This document shows, piece after piece, positions 1-9,625 of a stretch of 64,000 nt of DNA. This stretch comes from Pseudomonadota bacterium (GTDB lineage Bacteria > Myxococcota_A > UBA9042): contig SXRM01000025.1 in assembly GCA_005792545.1 (NCBI GenBank), positions 1 through 64,000 on the forward strand. Direction: 5' to 3'. The position numbers and the translations under genes are program-made. Each line of letters opens with the position of its first letter. Positions within the stretch are counted from its first letter, which is position 1. The notes beneath the pieces were generated by a model. It made no database searches, was not told the DNA's origin, and saw only the letters and a list, made by a program, of their open reading frames with translations.

Positions 1-254
1 CAACTTCAGGGACAATGCGAGCGCACAGGTGCACACAGCGCCAGAGGCCAGCGCCAGCTCGGTAACTACAGCGCAGCCCGACTCCACTGGCGACCGGACT
101 GGCATCCCATCGCTTCGTGGTTATGAATACACCCTCTAAGGAAGACCTTTTCGTCTGCCATTTGCGCACTCCTGAGTCGGCACAAGGCCAGTTCGGAACA
201 GACTGTACGCCCATTCTTGAGGTTAGCGCAACCAGCCCGGATCTCCGTTCAATC

Positions 255-1256
255 TTAGTCGCTCATGGTCCCGCGGCGCGCCCCCAACAACGCCCGCACC
301 ATCGCCTCCTGCCGCTCCAGCAGCCACTTCCGCATCGCCGTTTCCCGCGCGTCGAGGTGGCCGACCAACTCGGTTTCGCCCAGTTCCTGCGCGATCGCGC
401 GGGCCTCGTCAAGCCGCTGGTGCGCACGATCAAGAACGGGGCCGATGCCGGCAATGTAGCCAAACCGCTCACCGAGCAACGCGTTTTCGCGGACGCCGCA
501 CAGCTCTGCGACCCAGCCTCCTCGTTGGCCGCGGACATCTTCGGCCAAATCGACGACGTCCTCGAACAGCTGGTGGGCCTCGCCTAGCGCACTGAACAAC
601 GCGACTGATCTTTGGACTTCGCCGGCCTTGCCAACCCGGATGCACAGCGCAATCGACGGCAACGCCATCGGCGCGTACCGAAGTAGGCTCGCCTGCCATA
701 TCGATTCGGTCCAAGTGGCGCCGTCGACCGTCGCCTGCACTTCCACGGCCATGCCCTCGGCATACCGTGCCCAAGCCTGCGTCGCCTGTTGCAGCACCTC
801 GACTGAGCCGCGGGCGCCAGCTGCAGAAGCCAGCAAACGCAGGTGATGCGTCAGCAACACGCTGCCGGTCAATAGCGCCGTGGCTTCACTTCCAGCCGCC
901 TCGTCAAGCCGGTCGTCGTGCAACCGCACGGCCATGTAACCCAGTACGGCGGCCAGCGCCGCTTCTTGCACGGCCCGCCGCGGCACCCGCACACCCTGGC
1001 GACGCAAACGGCGCCCACAAAACCAGGGCAGCAGCGGCAACGGCAGCGCCAGTGCCGGTGGCACGCCCGCGGCTTTGGCCGGCCTCGGCAGCCGCAAACG
1101 GTCCCACAGTGCATTAAAATCGTGTTGCTGCGACGGGCCTAGCTGGCCACAGATCGTTTCTGCACCCGCCGCAAGCGCTCGCGCGGCAGCGGGCCAGTCC
1201 GGCGGTGCGGCGGCTCGCGCAGCGCGCCGAGTCGCTGAGGCCTTTGCCGCGATCAC
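255..1256 (-). CDS. Class 1 isoprenoid biosynthesis-like (all-alpha, Asp-rich motif) protein
   Basis: Protein from VIAAKASATRR... contains LHDDRLDEAAGSEA and LFEDVVDLAEDVRGQRGGW, resembling paired Asp-rich motifs of polyprenyl/squalene synthase-type folds. GTG start overlaps the upstream gene stop (GTGA). Confidence 0.5.
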   Translation of the reverse strand: MIAAKASATRRAARAAAPPDWPAAARALAAGAETICGQLGPSQQHDFNALWDRLRLPRPAKAAGVPPALALPLPLLPWFCGRRLRRQGVRVPRRAVQEAALAAVLGYMAVRLHDDRLDEAAGSEATALLTGSVLLTHHLRLLASAAGARGSVEVLQQATQAWARYAEGMAVEVQATVDGATWTESIWQASLLRYAPMALPSIALCIRVGKAGEVQRSVALFSALGEAHQLFEDVVDLAEDVRGQRGGWVAELCGVRENALLGERFGYIAGIGPVLDRAHQRLDEARAIAQELGETELVGHLDARETAMRKWLLERQEAMVRALLGARRGTMSD

Positions 1257-2029
1257 GCCGAAACGACCAGTTCCACAGCAGCAAGCCCCGCGACGTCCAG
1301 TCGTACGACCGCCGCAGCTTCCAACGCCACCGCCGCAGTCGCTGCGCCGCTCAACACCACGCAACCCGCCGGCACATGCAGGCCGTATTCGCCAGCGAGG
1401 TCGCCCAACTGCTGCAGCGACACCACCGGATCGCCCGAGATCTCTGAAGACCGACCGACCGCGGCGACGACGCCATGGACGACCATGCGCACCTCGACGT
1501 CGCGCACATCGACGTCGGCAGGGTCGCGCCACGACCCGACCACAAAGCGGAACGAGCTGCTGTTGTCCGCCACCACATCGGGCAATGAAAAGTACTTGAA
1601 GCCCACGTAGCGCGAATCCAGCACCTCCAGCGCCGCCGCCACGCCGTCGACGCACGCCCAGGCCTCGGCCCGCGTCATCCTCGAGCGCAGGGGCCGCGCC
1701 AGCCGAAAGGCAATCTCCGGCTCAACTTTGCAGTGGATGGCATCCCGCAGCGCCAGCGTGCCGGCGTCCGCGACCTGCATGGCATCGGTCAGCACGCCAT
1801 ACACCGGCGCGTGCAGGTTCATCTGCCGGCGCTTGCCCTCGCTGGTCAGGCCCATTTTGACCGCGACGACGCGCTCGCCCGCCGCTTCGCGCAGCGCGAT
1901 ACCTGCCGCCTGCACCGCATAGGCCTCTTGCAGCGACAGGTCGGGATGGTCGGCGGTCAAGCGTGCGATTTCGCGCCGCTCGAGTCGCGCCGCGTGCAGG
2001 CGCAGAGCCAGTGCATCGATGTCGGTCAC
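1253..2029 (-). CDS. 2-oxo-3-hexenedioate (4-oxalocrotonate) decarboxylase / 2-keto-4-pentenoate hydratase family protein
   Basis: VKMGLTSEGKRRQMNLHAPVYGVLTDAM, KVEPEIAF and ADNSSSFRFVVG motifs typical of the FAH-like hydratase/decarboxylase family. GTG start 5 nt after the stop of the upstream giant gene. Confidence 0.8.
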   Translation of the reverse strand: MTDIDALALRLHAARLERREIARLTADHPDLSLQEAYAVQAAGIALREAAGERVVAVKMGLTSEGKRRQMNLHAPVYGVLTDAMQVADAGTLALRDAIHCKVEPEIAFRLARPLRSRMTRAEAWACVDGVAAALEVLDSRYVGFKYFSLPDVVADNSSSFRFVVGSWRDPADVDVRDVEVRMVVHGVVAAVGRSSEISGDPVVSLQQLGDLAGEYGLHVPAGCVVLSGAATAAVALEAAAVVRLDVAGLAAVELVVSA

Positions 2030-2034
2030 GGGGC

Positions 2035-5000
2035 CTACTGTGCGCAGATGGTGCAGGCCCCGCCGGCGCAACCCTTGCACTGGGTCTGGTAGGTCGCCGG
2101 GTTGCACAAGATGACGACGCCCGTCCCGGTCGCACACTTGAGGCCAACCGTGGTGTTGAAGGCGTGGGCGCAGCCGGTGGTGGCGTTGCAGGTGTCGGTG
2201 GTGCAGTTGCAACCGTCGTCGCAGTTCTTCTTGGTCAACCCCGCCTGGCACTTGCCGGCGCTGCAGAAGTCGCCCACGGTACACGCGTTGCCGTCGGTAC
2301 AGGTCGTGCCCACCAACAGCGTGAAGTTGCACTTGCCGGCCGCGTCGCAGGCGTCGCTGGTGCACACGTTGTTGTCGTTGCACGGCGTCGCCGGGCCGGG
2401 GTTGCACTTGCCGTCTTTGCAGGCGTCGCCGACGGTGCAGTTGTTGCCATCGCTACACACCCCGCCTGTCGCCGGCGTGAACACGCACGACCCGGTCTTG
2501 CCGTCGCACTTGTCGGTCGTGCACGGGTTGTTGTCGTTGCACGCGACCGGGATGCCACCGCCGCACAGACCGTTGGTGCACTTTTCGCCGGTGGTGCACA
2601 GGTCGTTGTCATTGCACTGACCGATGCTCAGTTTGACGTTGAGGCAGGCGCCCGTCGCGGCTGTGCACGAGTCGATGGTACAGGCGTTCTTGTCGTCGCA
2701 ATCGGTGGCGGTGCCGCCGACACACTTGCCTGCTGCGCACTTGTCGCCGGCCGTGCACTTGCTCAGGTCGTCGCAAGGCGCCGCGTTGAACGGGTTGCTG
2801 CACAGGCCGGTCGCTGCATCGCACTTGTCGTCGGTGCACACGTTGGTGTCGGCGCAGGGCTTGGGCGTGCCAGCCGTGCAAAGTCCAGCCTTGCACAGGT
2901 CGCCGATCGTGCACTTGCTGCCGTCTTCGCAACCGATGCTGTTGGCGGTGTTGACGCAGCCGGTGGCCGCCACGCAGCTGTCGGTCGTGCACACGTTGCC
3001 GTCGTCGCAGACCTTGGTGCCCGAGCCCACGCACTTGCCCGACAAGCAGACGTCAGTCAGCGTGCAGGCGTTGTTGTCGGTGCATGTGCCGGCGCTGGGC
3101 ACGGCCACGCAGGCGCCGGTCAGGGTATTGCAGCTGTCCGCGGTGCACGGGTTGCCGTCGTTGCAGATGGCCACTTTACCAGCGACACAATTGCCCGTAG
3201 CACACACATCGCCGATGGTGCAGGCGTTGTTGTCGCTGCACGGCGCGGTGTTGTTGACGAACACGCAGGTGCCGGTCTTGCTGTCGCAGCTGTCCGTCGT
3301 GCACAAGTTCTTGTCGTCGCAGACGGTCTTGCTGAGCGCGACGCACTTGCCACCGCTGCACACGTCGCCGCTGGTGCACAGGTCATTGTCGGTGCACGGC
3401 GCGGTGTTGGCGTTGAACTTGCAACCGGTAGTCGGCTGACAGACATCATCGGTGCATGGAGTCTTGTCGTCACAGGTCTGCACCACGCCACCGCACTTGC
3501 CGACGACGCATTTGTCGCCGGTCGTACAGGCATTGCCGTCGTTGCAGGTCGTGCCATCGAGCGCCACGTAGGTGCACTTGCCGCCTGTCGACGACAGCAG
3601 GCAGCTGTCGGTTGTGCATGCGTTGTTGTCGTTGCATTGGGCAGGCAGCGAGCACGGGCAGGTGGCCAAGGGCTTGCCGACGCACACGCCGCTGGCGCAA
3701 GTATCGCTGCCGGTGCACGGGTTGCCGTCGTTGCACGTGCCAGTGGCAGGCAGCGTCAGGCACTTGCCGCTGGTCGGGTCGCACTTGTCGGTCGTGCACA
3801 CGTTGTTGTCGTTGCAGTCGGTGGTGGCCTTGGGCACGCACTTGCCGCTGGCGCATGCCTCGCCCTGGGTGCAGGCGCTGCCGTCGTTGCACGGCAGCAG
3901 GTTGGGCGTGTTGACGCACAGGCCGGTCAGCGAGCTGCACGCGTCGTCGGTGCAACTGTTGTTGTCGTTGCAGTTGGTGGGCTTGCCGGCGCACAAGCCG
4001 CCGCTGCAGGTGTCGGTCTGGGTGCAGGCGTTGCCGTCGTTGCAAGGCAGCGTGTTGTTCACGAACAGGCACTTGCCGGTCGCCGCGTCGCAGACGTCGG
4101 TGGTGCACGGCTTGCTGTCGTTGCATGTCACTGCCGGCTTGCCGGCGCACTTGCCGAGCGCGCAAACATCGCCCGTCGTGCACAGGCTGTTGTCGTCGCA
4201 CGGCAAGGTGTTGGCATTATTCAGGCACTTGCCGGTTTTGGTGTCGCACAGGTCGGTGGTGCACACGTTGTTGTCGTCGCAGTTCACGCTCGGCTTACCC
4301 ACGCACTTGCCGAGCACGCAAGCGTCGCCGCTGGTGCACAGGTTGGCGTCGTCACACAGAGCGGTGATGGCCTGGCTGGCGCACGCGCCGGTCGCGACGT
4401 TGCAGCTGTCTTGCGTGCACGGGTTGTTGTCGTCGCAGTTCTTGTTGGCCTTGGGGATGCACTTGCCAGCGCTGCAGGTGTCTTCCAAGGTGCACGGGTT
4501 GCCGTCGTTGCATAGCGCCGTGGTGTTGGCGTTGAGGCACAGGCCGGTCTTGCTGTCGCAGCTGTCGGCGGTGCAGGCGTTGCCGTCGTCGCAGTTCTTG
4601 ACCTTGCCGACGCACTTGCCGGCCGCGCACCCGTCCGCAGTCGTGCACAGCTGACCGTCGTCGCAGCCACCGGCGTTGAGCGGCGCATGGACGCACTTGT
4701 CCAACGCCGTATTGCACGAATCGGTGGTGCAGACATTGCTGTCGTCGCAGCCGATGGTCTTGGGTACGCACGACCCGGTGGCCGAGCAAGTTCCGGCGGT
4801 GTTGCAGGGCTTGCCGTCATCGCACAGCGTGCCGGCGACCGCGATCTTGTTGACGCACTTGCCCACAAGGCAGCTGTCGGTCGTGCACGGGTTGCCGTCG
4901 TTGCAAACGGTCGCCGCGTTGAGCAACGTACACGCACAACTGCTAGTACCCGCGGTGCAGGCGCCGCCCTTGCACAGGTCGCCGACGGTGCACTTGTTGC

Positions 5001-8000
5001 CGTCTTCGCAGGCTACGCCGTCCTGGTTGGCAAAGCTGCACTTGCCAGTGGTGCCGTCGCACTTGTTGGCCGTGCACGGGTTTTGATCGTCGCACAACAC
5101 CGCCGCACCGGCGCATGCACCGTTTGCGCAAAGGTCGCCGACGGTGCACAGCGTGCCGTCATTGCACGGGCCGCTGTTGAACTTGGTCGCGCACTTGCCG
5201 GTCTGCGGGTCGCAGAAGTCATCGGTGCAGACGTTGTTGTCGTCGCAGGCAAGCGGCTTGCCAGGCAGGCACTTGCCGAGCGCGCAGGTGTCGTTGGTGG
5301 TGCAAATATTGCCGTCGCTGCAGGTGGCGGCGTTCGGCAGGTTGACGCAGGCGCCGAGCTTGGCGTCGCACGAATCGGTGGTGCACGGGTTGTTGTCGTT
5401 GCAGGCCTTGACCGGGCCGGGCGCGCACTTGCCGGACGCGCAAGCGTCGTTGTCGGTGCACGGGTTGTTGTCCGAGCAGCTGCCGGCGGCGGGCGAGGTC
5501 GCACACTGCCCGGTCGCGGTGTCGCACTGGTCGGTGGTGCAAGGGTTGTTGTCGTTGCAGACCACCGGCTTGCCGGGCGTGCACACTTTGTTGGCACAGA
5601 CATCACCGCTGGTGCACTTGCTGCCGTCTTCGCACACCGCGGTGTTGGCGGTGTGGACGCAGCCGAGCTTGGCGTCGCACTTGTCGTCGGTGCAGGCGTT
5701 CTTGTCGTTGCAACCGAGCGCGGCGCCGGCAACGCACTTGCCGTTGGTGCACTTGTCACCGGCGGTGCAGACGTTGCCGTCGGCATCGCACGGCTTGCCT
5801 TCGCCAGCAGGCGCGGGGCCGCACAGGCCGGTGTCGGGGTTGCAGGTGCTGGTCGTGCACGCCACTGTGCCCGGCGCGCAAGTGACGGCCGTCTTGGGGT
5901 CCACCTTGCAGGTGTGCGGCACCGTGTTGGTGTCGCAGAACAGTGTGCCATTGCACTTGTCGCCGTCCTCCAGGCCAGAGCAATCGGCGGTGGTCTGGCA
6001 CACGCACAGGTTCTTGCCCGAGACGCACTTGCCGTTGGCGCAGGCGTCGCCGTCGGTGCAGGCGCTGCCATCTTCGCACGGCTCGGTGCTGTTGGTGTGG
6101 GTGCAGCCGGTCTTGGGGTCGCATTCGTCGGTGGTGCAGGCGTTGCCGTCGGCGCAGGAAACGGTGGCCTCTTTGGCAATGCCGACACACACGCCGGCCG
6201 TGCAGCCGTCGAACTCAGTGCACTCGTTGCCGTCGCTGCATGGTGCTGAGGCATCGGCGTGGGTGCAACCGGCCGTACTGTCGCAGGCGTCGCTTGTACA
6301 TGGGTTCTTGTCGTCGCAGTCGACCGCCTTGCCGGCGCAGCCCTTGTCGCCGCAAATGTCGCCGTCGGTGCAGGCGCTGCCGTCGCTGCAGGGGCTGTTG
6401 GCGGGCTTGGCGCTGCTGGCACAGGCGCCGTCGAGCGGGTTGCAAGCCCCGGTCATGCACGGGTCGGCAACGTCGCACACCTTGGCCGCGCCGGCCGTGC
6501 ATTTGCCGCCCGCGCAGATATCGCTGGTGGTGCACAGGTCGCCGTCTTCGCACTGGTTGCCGTCTTGCGCAGTGGCGGTGCAGCCGGCGGCAGTGTCGCA
6601 CGCGTCGGCGGTGCACGGATTCTTGTCGTCGCAAGCCACGGCCTCGCCGGTGCACTTGCCGCCCTTGCAGGCGTCGGCGCCGGTGCACACGCTGCCGTCG
6701 CTGCACTCGGTGCCGTCGGCAAAGTCTGCGTGGGTGCAAGCGCCCGTCGCTTTGTCGCAGTTGTCGGCGGTGCAGGCGATTTTGTCGTTACAGTCCACGG
6801 GCGCGCCGGCGGCGCACTTGCCGGCCAGGCAGCTGTCGTCCTTGGTGCAGGGGTTGCCGTCAGCGTCGCAGGGGCTGGCGTCGGCCTTGTCGGTGGCGGT
6901 GCAGCCCTTGGCGGGGTCGCAAGCGTCATCGGTGCAGGGGTTGCTGTCGTCGCACTTGGTCACGGCCGCGCCGCCACAGGTGCCGTCCTTGCAGGTGTCG
7001 CCGCTGGTGCACGCGTTGCCGTCGTCGCAGGCGTCGCTGTTGGGCGTGTTGACGCAGCCGGACTTGGGATCGCAGCTGTCCGTCGTGCACGGATTGCCGT
7101 CGGCGCAGGTCGCCTCATCGGTCTGGCCGTCGCAGTCGTCGTCAAGGCCGTTGCAGGACTCGGCTGCAGGCGCGGGCGCCGAGCAAGCGCCCAAGCCCTT
7201 GTCGGTGCAGGTCCGCGTGCCCTTGCAGGCGCCAGCTTCGTTGGCATTCTCGCAGGCGGTGGCGAGCGCTGCTGCCACGGCCTTTTCGCTGCATGCGCAG
7301 GTGCCGGGGGCGGTGTCGCCGACCTTGTCGGGGGCCTTGATACAGCGCAGCGCTTTGGCGCCAGCTTCGTCGGCCATCTCTTTGCACTGATAGCCGCTGC
7401 CGCAGTCGGCGTCGACTGTGCAGGCGTTGGCGCAGAACGAACCCAACGCCGGGCTGTACGTCACGCAAGCGGCCTTGTCGCCGCACTCTGCGCTGGTGGC
7501 GCAGGGGTTGCACAGCGTCGATCCGCTGGGGCCGACGCCGCCATCCAGTGGCGTCGTGTCGCTTTCGCCGGCGTCAACTGGGGTTGCCGTGTCACCCTGG
7601 CCGCCGCCGTCGGCGGGCGTACCTGTGTCTTGCGGGGTCACGGCGCCATCCGTGCCGCCGCCGGTGTCGTCCGGGGCCTTGGCGTCGCTGTCTGTGGCGG
7701 TGTCGTCCGGCGTTTTCGCGTCACTGCCCGCCGCCGTGTCGTCCGGCGACCCCGTGTCGCCCGCTGCACCGTCGCCCGCTGCACCGTCGCCAGTGATCGC
7801 GTCGTTCTGGGTCGTGCTGTCCGCGCCCGTGCCCTGGTCAGCGCCAGCGGCCGCGTCAGTCGATCCCCCGCCAGCACCATCGACACCCACCGCGACGTCG
7901 ACACCACCGCCGCTAGCCGCATCCTCGCCTTGAGTGCCGTCCGTGTTGCCGTCTTCACCACAACCCGTCGCCAACGCGCACAGCGCGATCACGGCAAGGC

Positions 8001-8055
8001 TGCGACGGTTGAACAGGGCGCGCGCAGCCGCGCTGGTACAGAGCCAGGATTTCAT
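2035..8055 (-). CDS. Giant Cys-rich repeat lipoprotein 1 (Dictyostelium CTDC-like repeats)
   Basis: Start MKSWLCTSAAARALFNRRSLAVIALCALATGC (SPaseII lipobox LATGC) with upstream GGAGA; acidic Asp/Gly/Ala/Thr tether; then roughly 50-52 aa units such as CDDNNVCTTDLCDTKTGKCLNNANTLPCDDNSLCTTGDVCALGKCAGKP to the C-terminus. The upstream in-frame extension to 8703 lacks coding character. Confidence 0.9.
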   Translation of the reverse strand: MKSWLCTSAAARALFNRRSLAVIALCALATGCGEDGNTDGTQGEDAASGGGVDVAVGVDGAGGGSTDAAAGADQGTGADSTTQNDAITGDGAAGDGAAGDTGSPDDTAAGSDAKTPDDTATDSDAKAPDDTGGGTDGAVTPQDTGTPADGGGQGDTATPVDAGESDTTPLDGGVGPSGSTLCNPCATSAECGDKAACVTYSPALGSFCANACTVDADCGSGYQCKEMADEAGAKALRCIKAPDKVGDTAPGTCACSEKAVAAALATACENANEAGACKGTRTCTDKGLGACSAPAPAAESCNGLDDDCDGQTDEATCADGNPCTTDSCDPKSGCVNTPNSDACDDGNACTSGDTCKDGTCGGAAVTKCDDSNPCTDDACDPAKGCTATDKADASPCDADGNPCTKDDSCLAGKCAAGAPVDCNDKIACTADNCDKATGACTHADFADGTECSDGSVCTGADACKGGKCTGEAVACDDKNPCTADACDTAAGCTATAQDGNQCEDGDLCTTSDICAGGKCTAGAAKVCDVADPCMTGACNPLDGACASSAKPANSPCSDGSACTDGDICGDKGCAGKAVDCDDKNPCTSDACDSTAGCTHADASAPCSDGNECTEFDGCTAGVCVGIAKEATVSCADGNACTTDECDPKTGCTHTNSTEPCEDGSACTDGDACANGKCVSGKNLCVCQTTADCSGLEDGDKCNGTLFCDTNTVPHTCKVDPKTAVTCAPGTVACTTSTCNPDTGLCGPAPAGEGKPCDADGNVCTAGDKCTNGKCVAGAALGCNDKNACTDDKCDAKLGCVHTANTAVCEDGSKCTSGDVCANKVCTPGKPVVCNDNNPCTTDQCDTATGQCATSPAAGSCSDNNPCTDNDACASGKCAPGPVKACNDNNPCTTDSCDAKLGACVNLPNAATCSDGNICTTNDTCALGKCLPGKPLACDDNNVCTDDFCDPQTGKCATKFNSGPCNDGTLCTVGDLCANGACAGAAVLCDDQNPCTANKCDGTTGKCSFANQDGVACEDGNKCTVGDLCKGGACTAGTSSCACTLLNAATVCNDGNPCTTDSCLVGKCVNKIAVAGTLCDDGKPCNTAGTCSATGSCVPKTIGCDDSNVCTTDSCNTALDKCVHAPLNAGGCDDGQLCTTADGCAAGKCVGKVKNCDDGNACTADSCDSKTGLCLNANTTALCNDGNPCTLEDTCSAGKCIPKANKNCDDNNPCTQDSCNVATGACASQAITALCDDANLCTSGDACVLGKCVGKPSVNCDDNNVCTTDLCDTKTGKCLNNANTLPCDDNSLCTTGDVCALGKCAGKPAVTCNDSKPCTTDVCDAATGKCLFVNNTLPCNDGNACTQTDTCSGGLCAGKPTNCNDNNSCTDDACSSLTGLCVNTPNLLPCNDGSACTQGEACASGKCVPKATTDCNDNNVCTTDKCDPTSGKCLTLPATGTCNDGNPCTGSDTCASGVCVGKPLATCPCSLPAQCNDNNACTTDSCLLSSTGGKCTYVALDGTTCNDGNACTTGDKCVVGKCGGVVQTCDDKTPCTDDVCQPTTGCKFNANTAPCTDNDLCTSGDVCSGGKCVALSKTVCDDKNLCTTDSCDSKTGTCVFVNNTAPCSDNNACTIGDVCATGNCVAGKVAICNDGNPCTADSCNTLTGACVAVPSAGTCTDNNACTLTDVCLSGKCVGSGTKVCDDGNVCTTDSCVAATGCVNTANSIGCEDGSKCTIGDLCKAGLCTAGTPKPCADTNVCTDDKCDAATGLCSNPFNAAPCDDLSKCTAGDKCAAGKCVGGTATDCDDKNACTIDSCTAATGACLNVKLSIGQCNDNDLCTTGEKCTNGLCGGGIPVACNDNNPCTTDKCDGKTGSCVFTPATGGVCSDGNNCTVGDACKDGKCNPGPATPCNDNNVCTSDACDAAGKCNFTLLVGTTCTDGNACTVGDFCSAGKCQAGLTKKNCDDGCNCTTDTCNATTGCAHAFNTTVGLKCATGTGVVILCNPATYQTQCKGCAGGACTICAQ

Positions 8056-8350
8056 GGTGGTTCTCCAAACCGTGGTCGCGTCGCAGGCGTAGCACCGCGC
8101 GCGAGCCGGGTCGAGGCTGGGGCAACGCCACCCTCGCGACGTTGCTCGCCCTCGTGCCGTTGCCGTGGGGCCAGTGGCCGCCAGAGCGGCACAGTCATAC
8201 ACGATTGGCGGTCGCAGGCGCAAGGCGATCGGCGGTCGTGGGTCTAATTGTGCCCCTCGCTGTGGGTGCTCGTCTTCGCAGTGGTTCCGTTCCGATCCGT
8301 TTCGCCGCACCATGGGCAGTAGCGGGGCTGGGTCTGGCCCGGTGGCGTCG

Positions 8351-9625
8351 ATGCGCAAATTCGCGGTCTTGTATGTTGCTGTTGCGGTCTGGACCGCCTG
8401 TGGTCGCGCCGGCGGGTCGAGCATGCCGGCTGCGGGGGCCACGGACTTACCTGCCGTGCAGCATGGTGAGCCCGCTGCACTCCGCGAGCCAGGGCAGCCT
8501 TTGCCGAGCCTGGCGGCAACGACTGCTGCTGCGGACGTCGCCGCGCCGACTGCCGAAGCCACTGCATCGACGGCCCCGGCGCCGGCACAGGCGTCAACGC
8601 CGACGTCTGCCTTGCCGCCGGAAGGTTCGCTGCTAGGCCTGCGCGACGGCCCGCGCTGGCTCGGGGCTGTCGGCACGTGGTTGCGCAAAACCGATCCGGA
8701 CATGGCAGTGGCTCAAAGCGGCGCCGTCGTGGGTAGTGCGGCGGCACCGGCCCAATGGCGGATCCAAGCCAACAGTGCTGCGGTCCTATGGCCAGCAGCG
8801 GGGCTGGCCTGGCATTTCGGCGCGCAAGGCTGCGCGGTTTTTGCGGCGACGGCAGCGCCGGCCGGTCAGGGTGGCAAGTGCGCGCCGACCGATGAAGGGG
8901 CGGCAACAGTGCAGCTTGCTGTGCTGGCGCTAGCGCGAGCGGACGTAGCCGCGAACCTGATTATTGAGACCCTGGATGTGCACGGCACTGGGGTGGACGC
9001 CGTTGTCGCCGCGACGTTGGCCTTGCCGGCCTGGCGCGCGCGCTGGCAGCTGCGCGCGCACGCGGACGGTCGCTTGCTGGCCGTCGCCTGGCCACGGGCA
9101 GGTGTAGAACTCGCGTCCCAGTCCGGCACCTGGCGGGTCAGCCAGCACGGACAGGCGCTGTTTGAGGTGCGATTTCTCAAGGCTGCACCCGACACACCGG
9201 GCGCCGTGCTTGAGGTGCCCTACGATGGCCGCGGCGATCCTGACGAAGCCATCGCCAGCGCTGCGCGGAGCGCCGACCTGATTCCGCTCGGCCCGGTGGC
9301 CGTGGTGCTGGAGTGGCAACCGCCGAAGCTGCGCATCGTCTCGGCGCGCCGCGCGGTGCTGGCAGCGCCGCGGGGCCTCGCTCAGGGTGCGGTTTTGCAG
9401 GCGCAGCCAGCAGCGCCGCTGTTTACCCAGCCGATCGTGCTATCGCGGCAAAATGCCGCGCAAGCCCTGCGGGACGCACCCGCTGGCTGCATCGAAGCGG
9501 TCTTGCTCGGCGACGCCACCACGGACCGCGGCGAGGCGATCGCTGGCGCTTCCTTGGCGCTGGTGCGCCGTTGCCACTTGGCCGCGGCTAAACCGCCCGA
9601 TCCGGCGGGGCCTGATAGACCTTGA
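8351..9625 (+). CDS. Predicted lipoprotein, unknown function
   Basis: MRKFAVLYVAVAVWTACGRAGG signal peptide with lipobox WTAC; long ORF to 9625. Confidence 0.6.
   Translation: MRKFAVLYVAVAVWTACGRAGGSSMPAAGATDLPAVQHGEPAALREPGQPLPSLAATTAAADVAAPTAEATASTAPAPAQASTPTSALPPEGSLLGLRDGPRWLGAVGTWLRKTDPDMAVAQSGAVVGSAAAPAQWRIQANSAAVLWPAAGLAWHFGAQGCAVFAATAAPAGQGGKCAPTDEGAATVQLAVLALARADVAANLIIETLDVHGTGVDAVVAATLALPAWRARWQLRAHADGRLLAVAWPRAGVELASQSGTWRVSQHGQALFEVRFLKAAPDTPGAVLEVPYDGRGDPDEAIASAARSADLIPLGPVAVVLEWQPPKLRIVSARRAVLAAPRGLAQGAVLQAQPAAPLFTQPIVLSRQNAAQALRDAPAGCIEAVLLGDATTDRGEAIAGASLALVRRCHLAAAKPPDPAGPDRP

Noticed and set aside
1963-4515. 850-aa plus-strand ORF antisense to giant 1 (also 4687-6249, 5144-7390, 6259-8247)
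   Set aside because: Low-complexity Ala/Val/Gly/Arg or Leu/Ser/His translations mirroring the Cys-repeat gene. These are composition artefacts of the reverse complement of GC-rich repetitive coding DNA.
7765-7800. Short tandem repeat in the giant 1 tether (GCTGCACCGTCGCCC)
   Set aside because: Simply encodes the GDGAAGDGAAGD low-complexity tether; not treated as a separate repeat element.
2035-8000. CRISPR-like appearance of regularly spaced repeats
   Set aside because: Periodicity is about 156 bp, degenerate at DNA level, and explained by in-frame protein repeats. No spacer/repeat architecture or cas genes.
8056-8703. N-terminal extension of giant 1 to ATG at 8703
   Set aside because: The signal peptide and RBS define the start at 8055. 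The extension overlaps the divergent lipoprotein gene starting at 8351.
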